NCBI RefSeq assembly: GCF_964204645.1
Contig: NC_134032.1
Location: forward strand, 3,376,916 to 3,440,915
DNA: 64,000 nucleotides
Direction of reading: 5' to 3'
From: Tubulanus polymorphus
Taxonomy: Eukaryota; Nemertea; Palaeonemertea; Tubulaniformes; Tubulanidae
The notes beneath the pieces are model-generated. The model ran no database searches and was not told where the DNA came from. It was given only the letters and a program-made list of their open reading frames with translations. The translations under genes were made by a program, and so were the position numbers. This document shows, in pieces, positions 1 through 8,897 of the stretch (positions are counted from its first letter, which is position 1; each line of letters begins with the position of its first letter).

Positions 1-1
1 T

Positions 2-634
2 TTTACTAAATCAGGTATAGAAAGAATAAATCAATCTATTAGAACTTATTTGATATGTATTTTAGGTGCACAAGTTGAAACAAGATCACCGATAATTGGA
101 AATTTGAATACATCATTCGATGCGCAGAAACAGTTTAAAGTTTTATTTGAAGATTCAATTCATAATGATAAAAATAGATCGATTCCAGAAAACATTATAA
201 GATATCAAAATTATTTAGATAAATCTCATGTAAGACTTAATTATTGTATAGGCCCTAATCTATTAATTATTTCTAATGATTTAGTATTAAAGATGGGAAA
301 TATAATTGGTTATAATAATCTAATTAAAACTGCAACAATAAATAATTCATTTGGATTGAATGATATAAATAAAAAGATTATTACTGCTCCAAAATTAATG
401 GAAGGTGAAAAAAATAGAAAACATATTCAATCAACAGAAACTAAAACTAAGAATATTAGATTGCATAATGATTCTAAAATAAAAGATTATAATACATCAG
501 AAAATAATAGAACTGATATTATTCAACATGATATAATTAAACTAAATGATGATAATAAATCCCATGAAAATACTAAATTAGCTATAACTTGTATAGGAAT
601 TGTAATCGGAGGAATATTAAATTTTAAATTTTAA
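2..634 (+). CDS. Unknown element-encoded protein, 5' end cut by the window edge
   Basis: The frame is open from the first bases of the window to a stop at 632-634, so the real start lies to the left. The visible part is about 210 residues. It has a conserved-looking N-terminal part (QVETRSPIIGN, YCIGPNLLIISNDLVLKMGN), a polar Asn/Lys/Asp-rich middle, and a single hydrophobic segment at the extreme C-terminus (LAITCIGIVIGGIL) that would make it tail-anchored. I do not recognise the family. It lies just upstream of an acidic ORF and the polymerase fragment in a Polinton-like element, so a virion or membrane role is possible but is only inference. Confidence 0.55.
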   Translation, partial: FTKSGIERINQSIRTYLICILGAQVETRSPIIGNLNTSFDAQKQFKVLFEDSIHNDKNRSIPENIIRYQNYLDKSHVRLNYCIGPNLLIISNDLVLKMGNIIGYNNLIKTATINNSFGLNDINKKIITAPKLMEGEKNRKHIQSTETKTKNIRLHNDSKIKDYNTSENNRTDIIQHDIIKLNDDNKSHENTKLAITCIGIVIGGILNFKF

Positions 635-650
635 TTTTCTTATTATGTAA

Positions 651-1300
651 ATGGATGTAGAAGGTGGAGAAGATATTGGAATTGATAATTTAGATGAACC
701 TGGTATAAGTGATGAACAACCACCTGATTTTAGTGAAACAAGTTTTAATGATGATAATAAGCCAGAATATAATACTAATTTAGGTGATGATTATGATGAT
801 GATTATGATGATGATCCCGAAATACGTGAAAAATAAATAAATATTTAAAAGCTCCTGAAATTGGTAGAATTTCAACTAGAAGAGAAAGAGAAGAATTTAT
901 GAAACTATTAGTAAAACAACAAGAAAAATATCCTGATAAACCTATGGAATTATATAAAATGAAATCTAGAGTAACAGATACAATTGTTAACGAATTATTA
1001 CCAAAAGTTGTAATAGATGAAATTAATACTGAAGATGTTGTAGAACAAATTTTTAAAGATGACCCATATTTCACGAATAATTTAGAATTTAAAAATGATT
1101 CATGGTATTATAATGTTGAATTAAATAACAAAACTGCATCAATACAATTATCTAAAATGGGTCAAGAAAATATTTTTGAACCTGAAATGCGAGCAATATC
1201 TACAATTGAAGGTTCAAAAGGTGGTAGAGAATTTCTCAGAATTATATGGAATGCACTCGATAGAATAAATAAAGAAGAACCAATTCCTAATATGTTTTAC
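651..1300 (+). pseudogene. Unknown element gene with acidic N-terminus, frameshifted
   Basis: The ATG at 651 follows GTAAATGG-type context only 17 bases after the previous stop. The first 61 codons are very acidic, ending in Asp-rich tracts, and stop at 834. The reading then continues in another frame across an A/T-rich slip near 830-845, and runs open to about 1300 (motifs APEIGRISTRREREEF, EPEMRAISTIEGSKGG). I read this as one gene broken by a small indel. The product is unknown. Its far end merges without a stop into polymerase sequence near 1300-1330, which suggests a deletion joined two genes. No catalytic motif is visible. Confidence 0.5.
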
Positions 1301-2765
1301 AACCACTTTTCGGGGAAAAACGTATTGAAATATTATATTTTGATTCTGTAACAGCTGACACCCCAATATTATTAAAATATAATGATAAAATATTGATAAG
1401 AAGACTTTCAGAAATAATTCCAAAACAAAATAAACTTAATATTTCGTATGGTGAAAAAGAATTGATACAGATAAATGGATTAATGGGTGTTTGGACAAGA
1501 AATGGATGGAAAAAGTTGAAGAATATAATTAGACATTAAACAAATAAATTGACAAGAAAATTGATAGAGATATAACTAAATTAGGACATGTAGATGTTAC
1601 TGAAGATCATAGTTTAATTAAACGAAATGGTGATGAAATAAAACCAACTGATACAAAAATTGGAGATGAATTATTACATAAAACATTTTTTTCCAAGAAT
1701 GAATCATATGTCATTTGATGAAATAATTAATAATATTTATAGCATAGAACCAGAAAAATTAGAAGAAAAGGAATATTTTATCAAAGGATTTTTTATGGGA
1801 GATGGTTCAACAGGTGTGTATAATTATGTTGGTGGCAATAAATATTGTTGGTATTTATGCAATCAAGATTTGAAATTATTAGAAAGAATACAGAAATTCT
1901 GTGAAAAAGTTTATTCGTCACATAAAACATTTAGAATCGTGGACCATATGAAATCATCAGCAGTTTATAGAATAATCGTGAAAAACCACAAACATATTGC
2001 TACAAAATATAATGATGAATTCTATATTCATGCAATAGTGAAAAGTAATACTTCAACAGAAGAAAATAAGTGCCAGATTATGTATTAAATGCAAAATATA
2101 ATCTAAGAAAATGGTTCTTCATTGGATTCTATGCTGCAGATGGGCAGAAGAAATATACGAGATATCCAGTAATAACATTTGCGCAAAAAGGAAAAGTTGC
2201 TATATCAGGATTGTATATATAATGTAATTCATTAGGATTTTATATGAATATTGAATTAATTAAATACAAACCAAATTGTTTTATTTTAAGGGTTTTTGGG
2301 TTCCCATTCATCCAAAAAATACGGACGCCTACATACTAAAAATCAAGACAAATGACATAACAAAAACTTAAAAACATTAAGACATCATTTTGATTTTAGC
2401 AATTATCCAAAAGATCATGAATTATTTAGCAATGATAATAAGAAATTTCCTGGTACATTTAAAGATGAATTAGGGGGTGATGAAATGATTGAATTTGTTG
2501 GGATAAGAAGTAAAATGTATAGTTATAGAACAAAAGATCATGAAGTAAAAGGAATAACAAAGCATGTGGTTGATAAACATAGAGAATTTCAAGATTATAT
2601 AAAGTGTTTATATAATTCAATTGTAATGAAACATAAAATGAATTGTTTAAGATCAGAAGATCACGAGATGTACATTAATGAAGGTGAGAAAACTAGCTTA
2701 ATTCGACGATAAAAGATATATTTTGGATGATGGAATAAAAACATTACCTTATGGTCATCAAAACA
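1300..2765 (+). pseudogene. DNA polymerase B (Polinton/adintovirus type), C-terminal part, interrupted by an intein
   Basis: Protein-primed family B polymerases copy the linear genomes of Polintons. Here only the region from motif C to the C-terminus is visible. The sequence just before the intein ends in Tyr-Phe-Asp (about 1335-1346) and the sequence just after it begins Thr-Asp-Ala (about 2319), together forming the metal-binding YxDTD motif split between D and T. Downstream are family features: FDFSNYPKDHELF (about 2391), MIEFVGIRSKMYS (2485) and a terminal FDDKRYILDDGI...LPYGH block (about 2703-2757). Several frameshifts (near 2335, 2365 and 2698) make it non-functional. The exonuclease domain and motifs A and B are missing, apparently through the deletion joining it to the upstream gene. 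It ends against the convergent zinc-finger gene. Confidence 0.85.
1345..2318 (+). other. Intein with LAGLIDADG-type homing endonuclease, decayed, inside polymerase motif C
   Basis: An intein splices itself out of a host protein. The N-terminal splicing block begins SVTADTPILL with Ser1 (1345). The conserved VWTRNGWKKLKNIIRH follows, then block B with the TxxH pattern (GHVDVTEDHSL, about 1585-1618). A homing-endonuclease domain has two dodecapeptides, KGFFMGDGSTG (about 1783) and IGFYAADGQ (about 2121). The C-terminal end is a degraded ...PKN followed by Thr+1. The length, about 325 codons, is normal for an intein carrying an endonuclease. Frameshifts and stops occur near 1540-1580, 1717, 2085 and 2220. 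The usual block F is not recognisable. Insertion in the polymerase YxD|TD site matches the site known for large DNA virus PolB inteins (established knowledge). Confidence 0.85.
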
Positions 2766-3622
2766 TAAAATCAATATCATCATACTCGAAATCACAACTG
2801 GTTTCTCCATATTCATCAAATTGTTTTCCAATAATTTCTTTAGATTCTACTATTTCAGTTTTCTCATTTAAATAAAAATCTATGTTACTCCACATTTCCT
2901 CTCGCTCTTTTTGTTTCTTTTTGTTTGTTAATTCATCAAATGGAATTATAATAGTTTGAAAAATTGACAATTTTTTCTATCAAATCTTTGTAATGGATAT
3001 ACATTAAGTTCTTTGTATTTTCTTACGTTTTCTTCATGTTTTATTGTTTTATTATTTGGATTTGAATTACTTTTTGTAATAATCAATTTACAATATTTAC
3101 AATAATATGGTTTTCTTACTAATTCATCATATGGTTTTTCTAACTTTCAAGTGTTTCTTTATTATCCGGTAACGTTTTCTCATATTTTTTTTCTAATATA
3201 TTATTTTTTTCTTTCATTGATATCTGTTTCAAATTTATTAGAAATTTTATCTATATGTGCTTTACGAAATTGATGATTCTCCCAATCTTCTATATTTTCA
3301 GGGCTATATTTTATTTGACAATGCCCACAGAAATGATCTATTATATTATTCTTATCATAGAATAATAAAGGTCTTTTCCAAATAATTTCAGGTTCAACTT
3401 CAACAGAATTGATATTACTTTCGTAACTATCAACATTAACTGCTGGTCATTAATTTTACACTTCTCTGAATGTTTTTTGACATAATTTCTTGAGAATAAT
3501 TTATTACAATTTGGGCAGTTTATTGTAGGGGGTTTATAATTTTTATCACGTTTTTTCATATGTCGAGCCATATTACTTTTTCTTTGAAGTTCACCACATA
3601 TTTCACATTCTATCTTCTCATC
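2758..3622 (-). pseudogene. Multi-zinc-finger protein of the AT-rich element, frameshifted
   Basis: Reading leftward from about 3622, the protein shows a CEIC...H finger, then INCPNCNKLFSR...H...C (3470-3510), then after a frameshift FCGHCQIKYSPENIEDWENH (about 3280-3340), and later YYCKYCKLI...H (about 3060-3110). These are C2H2/C2HC-like fingers spaced over about 280 residues. The start codon has become ATA in the usual AAATAAATG context. It is the only minus-strand gene between the polymerase and the penton gene and converges on the polymerase. Another mini-element (45361-47804) also carries finger genes. A DNA-binding regulator or replication factor is an inference; the family was not recognised. 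Confidence 0.55.
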
Positions 3623-3693
3623 TATTTATTTAGGAAAAATTTTGTTGAAATTAATTTTTAGTGGTTCGAAGTAATTTTATTATGTTATAAATA

Positions 3694-4427
3694 ATGGTTG
3701 AATTAAAAGAATATAGAATATTTGTTGATTCCAGAAAACTCACAAATTGAAAATCATATAATTTACTAGTAAAATTAGATAGAGAATTTAAGAATTGTGT
3801 TGATTTAAAATTAGTAAATGTAAGTTTATATAATTCTTTTTACAATATATCGGATAAAAGTTTTGATCATAGAGCCATTTAGTTTTTATCAAAAATAAAA
3901 TAAATGGGTTCATCTTATTCTAACGCCAGGATTGTATAATTTAGAAACATTAGCGCAAGCAATTAATAGAAAAGCTCGGTTGAATTTAGGTAGTGATGCT
4001 GGATTTAATATTAAATTTTTTTAAGTGAAAGTTCTGATAAAATTAAAATAAAGTTTGATAATGAAAATAAATATGCTTTCGGGGTAAAAATACCTATAGC
4101 TAAACTGGGAATTACGCCAGATATTATTATTTTAGGAAACTACGTAAAAGGTAGTTCAAATATAATACCTTTCACACATTTTTATATTTATTGCAATTTA
4201 ATTGATCCTTCAAAAACATTCGAAGCAACTAAAGATACAATTTGTAATTCTAGTATATTAAATATTTTACCGCTTAAAATGTTAAACAATTTGGAACACA
4301 AATAAATTATAATTTAGCTGAATGTGATTTCAAACCTTGTATTCCGCAATTTAATAATTTTAGATTAGAAGTAAGAAATCATAATGGATACTTAATTGAT
4401 TTAAATAATTTTTCTGTAATTTATTAA
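3694..4427 (+). pseudogene. Penton-like minor capsid protein (single jelly-roll), broken
   Basis: Polinton minor capsid (penton) proteins build the five-fold vertices of icosahedral particles. The start is the ATG at 3694 in ATAATG context. Recognisable family features are an N-terminal MVELKEYRIFVDSRK, a middle YNLETLAQAIN (about 3937), IPFTHFYIYCNLIDPSKTF (about 4170-4220) and a C-terminal strand FRLEVRNHNGYLIDLNNFSV (about 4360-4420), which resembles the closing strand of these jelly-roll proteins. At least four breaks are present (stop near 3748; shifts near 3880, 4020 and 4300). It follows the zinc-finger gene and precedes small membrane genes, as expected for a late structural cluster. 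The capsid call rests on motif memory, not on a structure search. Confidence 0.7.
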
Positions 4428-4466
4428 TTAGTTTTAGATGTAGAGAGTAATTTTTTCACTACATAA

Positions 4467-4813
4467 ATGAATATAACAGTAGGACCGAGTATATGTTTTG
4501 GTTTTGATTTTAAACAGGAGAAAGAAATGAAATTTAACATTAACGATGTAATAACACGTATTAAAAATATCGCATTTTTAATGAAACAACATTTGATTAT
4601 GAAACAACAATAGATAAAGAAATTTATAATGTAGAAAAAGGTTCTGGTTTAATAAGAGAATCTTTAAGATTTTATGAATTAGATGTCGATTTTCTTATCG
4701 ATGATATTAAGAAAATAATAACTGAAATATATAAAAATGAAACTAATAATATTATCGATGTTGAAATAATTATAACTAAGATAACTAAATATTTTGAAGA
4801 TAGTAATTTTTGA
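4467..4813 (+). pseudogene. Unknown element gene, about 115 codons with one frameshift
   Basis: The start is an ATG at 4467 in ACATAAATG context. The first frame runs MNITVGPSICFGFDFKQEKE through about 4580; after a one-base slip near 4580 a second frame runs FDYETTIDKEIYN to a TGA at 4811-4813, eight bases before the next ATG. The C-terminal half is predicted to be helical and charged (FLIDDIKKIITEI). I do not recognise the family and find no catalytic motif. Position in a run of small late-type genes suggests a structural or assembly role, which is inference only. Confidence 0.45.
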
Positions 4814-4820
4814 TTAATAA

Positions 4821-5048
4821 ATGAGTGATAATAAGTGGATAATAACTGGTTTATATAATGGAGCATTATTATCAGTTGGAACTGTTGGTTATACAATGAT
4901 ATTAAAAAAAGTATTTAAAATGGGAAGTGTTAATGTTGATAGATTTGATATCAATGATATTTTAAAATTAACATTAGCAGTTACTTTATCTAATTTAACT
5001 ATTGATTATTTGGAAAAACAAAAATATATTTCTCCTATTGACGGGTAA
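4821..5048 (+). CDS. Small two-helix membrane protein of the AT-rich element, 75 aa, open
   Basis: The ATG at 4821 lies in TTAATAAATG context after the previous stop. Two hydrophobic stretches are visible: TGLYNGALLSVGTVGYTMIL (residues about 9-28) and LKLTLAVTLSNLTI (about 49-62), separated by a short polar loop. This is one of the few unbroken genes in this element. The function is unknown. Small multi-pass membrane proteins are common in Polintons and adintoviruses, where they may be virion or entry components (family knowledge, not shown here). Confidence 0.6.
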   Translation: MSDNKWIITGLYNGALLSVGTVGYTMILKKVFKMGSVNVDRFDINDILKLTLAVTLSNLTIDYLEKQKYISPIDG

Positions 5049-5064
5049 TTTTTTTGCTAAATAA

Positions 5065-5488
5065 ATGGCATCTGCAATTATAACTATTATAGGATCGGAA
5101 ATTGTTAACGCTTAAGCATTTACAGGTGGTGGTTATTTATTTAAGCATATTGATAAAAATAGTTCATTAGCAGAACAATGAAGACATAACTTAGCATTAG
5201 AGAAATATAATAAAGCTTCAGAAGAATATTGAGAAAAGAGACAAAATTATATGGATTATATTAATAAAGAATTATATTATCACAAAATTTCACTTAGAGA
5301 TTTTCAATCAGTCGATGATGCAATGAGTTCATATAACGCAGTAACAAATAAAGAAAAAACTACATCTATATAAACCTAAATGATCAGATTATTATACCCC
5401 AAGTAAAGAACAACAACAATATGAAATAATTTGGATTTTAGATGGAGCAGTTATAGTTATGTTTGTAGCATATAAATTGACTAATTAG
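5065..5488 (+). pseudogene. Coiled-coil protein with N- and C-terminal hydrophobic segments, broken
   Basis: The ATG at 5065 sits in CTAAATAAATG context. The product begins with a hydrophobic stretch (MASAIITIIG), then TGGGYLFKHID, a long charged helical region (LALEKYNKASEEY, then MDYINKELYYHKISLRDFQS) and, after a shift near 5365, a C-terminal membrane segment (IIWILDGAVIVMFVAYKL) ending at 5488. I recall similar ORFs in animal Polintons with a TGxGYLFK motif and unknown function. In-frame stops occur at codons near 5115, 5178 and 5230. The very end of a homologous gene survives at the centre of the inverted dimer (about 13005-13060, minus). Confidence 0.5.
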
Positions 5489-5506
5489 TAATTTTTTGTT
5501 AAATAA

Positions 5507-5708
5507 ATGGATGATAAAGTTGATAATATTGATATTATTCCTCATGATAAAAATAAATATAACTAAATTAAAAATATATTTGGAAAAACAAATATTAGAA
5601 TTTGAAAATGACTTAAAAGTTAAAAAGAAAAAATATTTAAAAAGTAAAATTATATATTATTTTATTATAAGTGGTCCAGTTACCTTTTTTAAATTTTTAA
5701 ATTTTTAA
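5507..5708 (+). pseudogene. Small membrane protein, truncated copy of the gene at 12662-12997
   Basis: The ATG at 5507 (AAATAAATG context) begins MDDKVDNIDIIPHD; after a one-base shift near 5560 the reading KLKIYLEKQILEFENDLKVK continues into a hydrophobic IIYYFIISG segment. This parallels the 111-residue minus-strand gene at 12662-12997 closely, but the C-terminal 45 residues are missing and replaced by Phe/Lys-rich low-complexity sequence. The shared gene ties element 1 to the inverted-dimer element. Function unknown. Confidence 0.55.
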
Positions 5709-5741
5709 TTTTATATCCTTAAATACTAATTTTTAAATAAA

Positions 5742-5900
5742 TGGCACACATTGATATTTATGACAGCAACACTATTGTGAATTAGCTGACTTAAAATGGT
5801 TGAAATTCTACAGAAGAGAATTCAATTTAGTATACATTGATATACCAAACAGCCTAAACTTACGACACAGTAGTGCATATAGCTCTTTTATCCTGGACCT
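5742..5900 (+). other. Gene-start fragment at the right edge of element 1
   Basis: An ATG at 5742 in TTTAAATAAATG context begins MAHIDIYDSNT but meets stops within 14 codons. It looks like the first codons of one more element gene, cut where ordinary-composition DNA starts. Nothing else is recognisable before the minisatellite. Confidence 0.3.
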
Positions 5901-5904
5901 ACTG

Positions 5905-6190
5905 GTAGCCTTAACCTACTGGTAGCCTGAACGTACTGGTAGCCTGAACCTACTGGTAGCCTGAACCTGCTGGTAGCCTGAACCTGCTGGTAGCTTGAAC
6001 CTACTGGTATCCTGAACCTACTGGTAGTCTGAACCTGGTGGCCTGAACCTACTGGTATCCTGAACGTACTGGTAGCCTGAACGTACTGGTATCCTGAACC
6101 TACTGGTAGCCTGAAGCTGGTTGCCTGAACCTACTGGTAGCCTGAACCAACTGGTAGCCTGAAGCTGGTGACCTGAACTTACTGGTAACA
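5905..6190. repeat. Minisatellite, about 17-bp unit
   Basis: About sixteen imperfect copies of a unit like CTACTGGTAGCCTGAAC are arranged in tandem, with variants such as CTGCTGGTAG and shortened copies (GAACCTGGTGGCCT). It directly follows the AT-rich element. No spacer diversity is present, so it is not a CRISPR array. Confidence 0.9.
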
Positions 6191-6309
6191 ACCTACAGGT
6201 AGGCTCGCGAAATGGAGATACATTTCAACGATAGAAAAGCACTCGTTACAGGTGCGGGTAAGGGTAAGTATAGTTTATATATTAAAACCACTTAACGGGG
6301 CAGTATTTC

Positions 6310-6555
6310 AATGTATCCGTAATTCTAGTTAGTCCCACTAGGGGGCGGTTTATGTATTTTAGTTAGTCCATTGACAGGTATAGGTCCCGCTAAGGGGCGG
6401 TTTATGTATTCTAGTTAGTCTACTTACAGGTATAGTTCCTGCTTGGGGGGCGTTATATATATTCTAGTTTCTATTGACAGGAATAGGTCCGCTAGGGGGC
6501 GGTGTATGTTTTCTAATTTGTCCATTTACAGGTATAGGTCCCGCCAAATAACAAT
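6310..6555. repeat. Imperfect tandem repeat, about 60-70-bp unit
   Basis: Four degenerate copies share TTCTAGTTAGTC, then ACAGGTATAGGTCCCGCTA, then GGGGCGGTTTATGT. Copies start near 6321, 6357, 6408 and 6463. No coding content is seen. Confidence 0.75.
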
Positions 6556-6627
6556 ATCATGCTAACAACCTATATCAATGTGTCTTCATTCGGCGTTTCC
6601 TTCGAAAACCGATCAGCCAGTCATCTT

Positions 6628-6720
6628 GGACCCAGCTCCACAGCTGTGAGTAAGAGTTAACTCTGAGTTAAAATAAAAGAGTAAAATCTTAACTCGGAGA
6701 CATTGGAACCCCGAGGGTCC
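6628..6720. repeat. Short palindromic MITE-like repeat
   Basis: The ends GGACCCAGCTCCACAG and GGAACCCCGAGGGTCC are roughly inverted, and the inside carries GAGTTAACTCTGAGTTAA and AATCTTAACTCGG. The same repeat, better preserved, is at 18419-18531, so this is a dispersed small element. Confidence 0.65.
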
Positions 6721-6867
6721 CGGACTCAGTTGCGCAAGTCGATACTTCAGAGAGACTGAGAGAGGGGTGTTACTACAGAGTCAGATTACAGGGTGCTGAG
6801 AGAGCTAGAGAGAGAGAGAGGTTTGTGTTACTGCAGAGTCACTGATTACAGGTCTCTGAGCTTCAAC

Positions 6868-7947
6868 ATGAATTTTACCACGATCTCTACGACTACTCCG
6901 CAGTGTATGAGCCGGTATCCACCAGAACGATGGGATCACGTTTTCAGCTATAAGATTTACTTGTACGGATATTTGCCGGCTTCGGCTTTCGGAATGATTC
7001 TGAACTCTGTTTCTATTCTGGTATTCACAAAGATCGGTCGCGACACTTATCAAACTATAATCATTCTCGCCTGGTTTGATTTACTGTTCCTATTTTCAGT
7101 GTTTCTTCTTTATCCACTGCGGATACTAATTATCCATTCAATACAAAATGAATACGTTCTCGGCCGCTGGGATGACTGGTATTTTGGACACGAGATTATA
7201 ATTTGGGTTCTACCGCTGTTTTATACGTTTCAAATGGCAAAAAATTGGGCCGTAGTTATAATCAGTTTTGAAAGACTTCTGGTTGTCGCGAGTCCGCTGT
7301 ATTTCAGGCGATTCTGGAACAAAAAACAAATCATTTTTCTGTCGGTTTTAAATGCCTTTTTTTCCGCCGTTTGTTACTGGCCGTATTATTTTCCACTATA
7401 CTTACCCGGAAGGACCACAGATCCCTGTTTTGGTCATTTATTTACTATGGGAGCTTTTGGTGCCAAAACAAGTCAAACAACTTTTGTTTATGGGTCTGAC
7501 ATTGCATTCAACTACGTATCTAATTCCTATATTTTCATGTCTGTTCTTTCACCTTTTATTTTTCTGATTGTGATAAATCTAACTTTGTTCGGAATTATGT
7601 TATTTAGAAAACTAAATCGAAAGAAACAATGTCACACGGGCGCAGCGGCGCCTGGTGAAAAATCTACCGAACTCAAAATATTAAAATTGGTTCTTATAAT
7701 TGTAGCTATATTTTTTACCTGTGAAATTCCCGCATCGCTGGATCGTATGTTGCATTTCGTCAGTAGGGGGTTGAGATTACCTCACGGTCTTCCCGAGGAT
7801 GAATTGATGATCATGCGTAAAGTAGGAATTCTGCTCAGTGTTTTAGACTCATCCGTAAATTTCTTCGTTTACTGCGCAACAAACGGCGCCTTTAGAAAAA
7901 AAGCTAAACGAATTTTATTGATAGATTATTTTTGTGATTCTAAATAG
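6868..7947 (+). CDS. Rhodopsin-family (class A) G-protein-coupled receptor, single exon
   Basis: This 359-residue receptor most likely starts at the ATG at 6868 (MNFTTISTTTPQC, with an N-glycosylation site); an in-frame ATG at 6793 would add a low-complexity leader and looks less likely. Seven hydrophobic segments are visible. TM1 has MILNSVSILVF, TM2 AWFDLLFLFSVFLL, and TM3 ends with FERLLVVASPLYF, where the usual DRY is ERL. Trp-Pro in TM4 is present (CYWPYYFP). Loop 3 is short and basic, TM6 carries FFTCEIPASL, and TM7 has SSVNFFVYCATNGAFRKKAKRIL, where NPxxY is altered to NFFVY. The fold resembles invertebrate peptide (FMRFamide-type) orphan receptors, but the ligand is unknown. It would act at the plasma membrane. 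No introns or breaks are seen. Confidence 0.88.
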   Translation: MNFTTISTTTPQCMSRYPPERWDHVFSYKIYLYGYLPASAFGMILNSVSILVFTKIGRDTYQTIIILAWFDLLFLFSVFLLYPLRILIIHSIQNEYVLGRWDDWYFGHEIIIWVLPLFYTFQMAKNWAVVIISFERLLVVASPLYFRRFWNKKQIIFLSVLNAFFSAVCYWPYYFPLYLPGRTTDPCFGHLFTMGAFGAKTSQTTFVYGSDIAFNYVSNSYIFMSVLSPFIFLIVINLTLFGIMLFRKLNRKKQCHTGAAAPGEKSTELKILKLVLIIVAIFFTCEIPASLDRMLHFVSRGLRLPHGLPEDELMIMRKVGILLSVLDSSVNFFVYCATNGAFRKKAKRILLIDYFCDSK

Positions 7948-8640
7948 AAAAGAAAACGGGGTGCACAGCCAAGACTTAAGTCCAAAAGTGAAGAACGTGG
8001 TCTAAGTAGTTTTTTATGAGTGGCTAATTCGAGTGTTAAACCGGTCCCTTTATTGATACACCGGTGCTATGGTATTTGGGGTGTAAAAATCTTTATGTAA
8101 CAAAACCTATCTTGAAGTTATAAACAATATGATATGGGGTCCAGTATATATCCAATATATTTCATATATATATATATATTTCATATACATATTTCATATA
8201 CATATTGATGGCTGACTGCATTACACCGAACGCGTGCTCCCTCTCAAACCTGTCCAATGATTGGCCGGCGACTACATGTGTAACGTCTTGGACACGACAT
8301 GGGTTTTCAAACTGCTGTTGCTGCTGCTGCTGCTGTTTGGAATTATTTGAAGGGTATTTTGACCGGTGATGAAATAAATACTTTCATTTAAGATGAGACC
8401 CCTCCCCTCCCCCATGAAGTAAAAGGCAAACTTATTTTTGGGCCCGAAGTACACCTAGCGCGGACTTCTCCCGGGTTACATTTCTAAAAGGTGTTTCAAA
8501 AATGTTTAAATCAACTGTTAATCTAAACGGTGATGGGTACGTATGACGTCATTACTGCCGGGTTCACTTTGGATTTACATAAAACTAAAAAAAAATTCAC
8601 GCAAATCATTTTCGTTTGGATGAACACGCAACACGAAATT
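7948..8640. other. 3' flank of the GPCR: noncoding, with microsatellites
   Basis: It holds a TA-rich microsatellite at about 8150-8206 (ATATAT with TTCATATA interruptions) and a CTG-repeat run at about 8311-8336. No gene is recognised. Confidence 0.6.
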
Positions 8641-8897
8641 TGAGTACTGGTGTGGACTGCTCATTTGGATCACCGAGTACTGGTGTGGACTGCTCATTTG
8701 GATCACCGAGTACGGTTGCGGACAGCTCATTTCGATCACGGAGTACTGGCGTGGACTGCTCATTTGGATCACGGAGTACTGGTTTGGACTGCTCATTTGG
8801 ATCACCGAGTACTGGTGTGGACTGCTCATTTGGATCACCGACTACTGGTTTGGACTGCTCATTTGGATCACCGAGTACTGGTGTGGACTGCTCTTTC
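8640..8897. repeat. Minisatellite of eight 33-bp units
   Basis: The unit starts GAGTACTGGTGTGGACTGCT and continues CATTTGGATCACC. Eight tandem copies have few substitutions; the last is cut after GACTGCTC. Because 33 is divisible by three and the unit lacks stops, both strands stay open in several frames, which gives false ORFs rather than a gene. Confidence 0.9.

Larger units (their letters stand above)
1..5770 (+). mobile_element. AT-rich Polinton/adintovirus-like element 1, left end outside the window
   Basis: A tightly packed block of mostly plus-strand genes with strong A+T bias. The order is an unknown membrane-anchored ORF, an acidic ORF, DNA polymerase B with an intein, a minus-strand zinc-finger gene, a penton-like capsid gene and four or five small genes. 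DNA polymerase plus capsid-type genes plus shared small genes with the 9.7-18.3 kb element identify the Polinton/adintovirus class. Most genes have frameshifts, so the copy is dead. The AT-rich composition stops near 5770 and is followed by a 17-bp minisatellite. No terminal repeat is seen at the right edge, so that end is probably truncated. The true left end lies outside the window. Confidence 0.8.

Noticed and set aside
1-5770. A bacterial or organelle segment, because of high AT content and packed genes
   Set aside because: Genes are Polinton-type, lack ribosome binding sites, and the same small genes recur in an element with integrase, capsid and ATPase genes in eukaryotic DNA.
5905-6190. 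Regularly spaced short repeats resembling a CRISPR array
   Set aside because: Units are contiguous 17-bp minisatellite copies with no unique spacers, and the window is eukaryotic.
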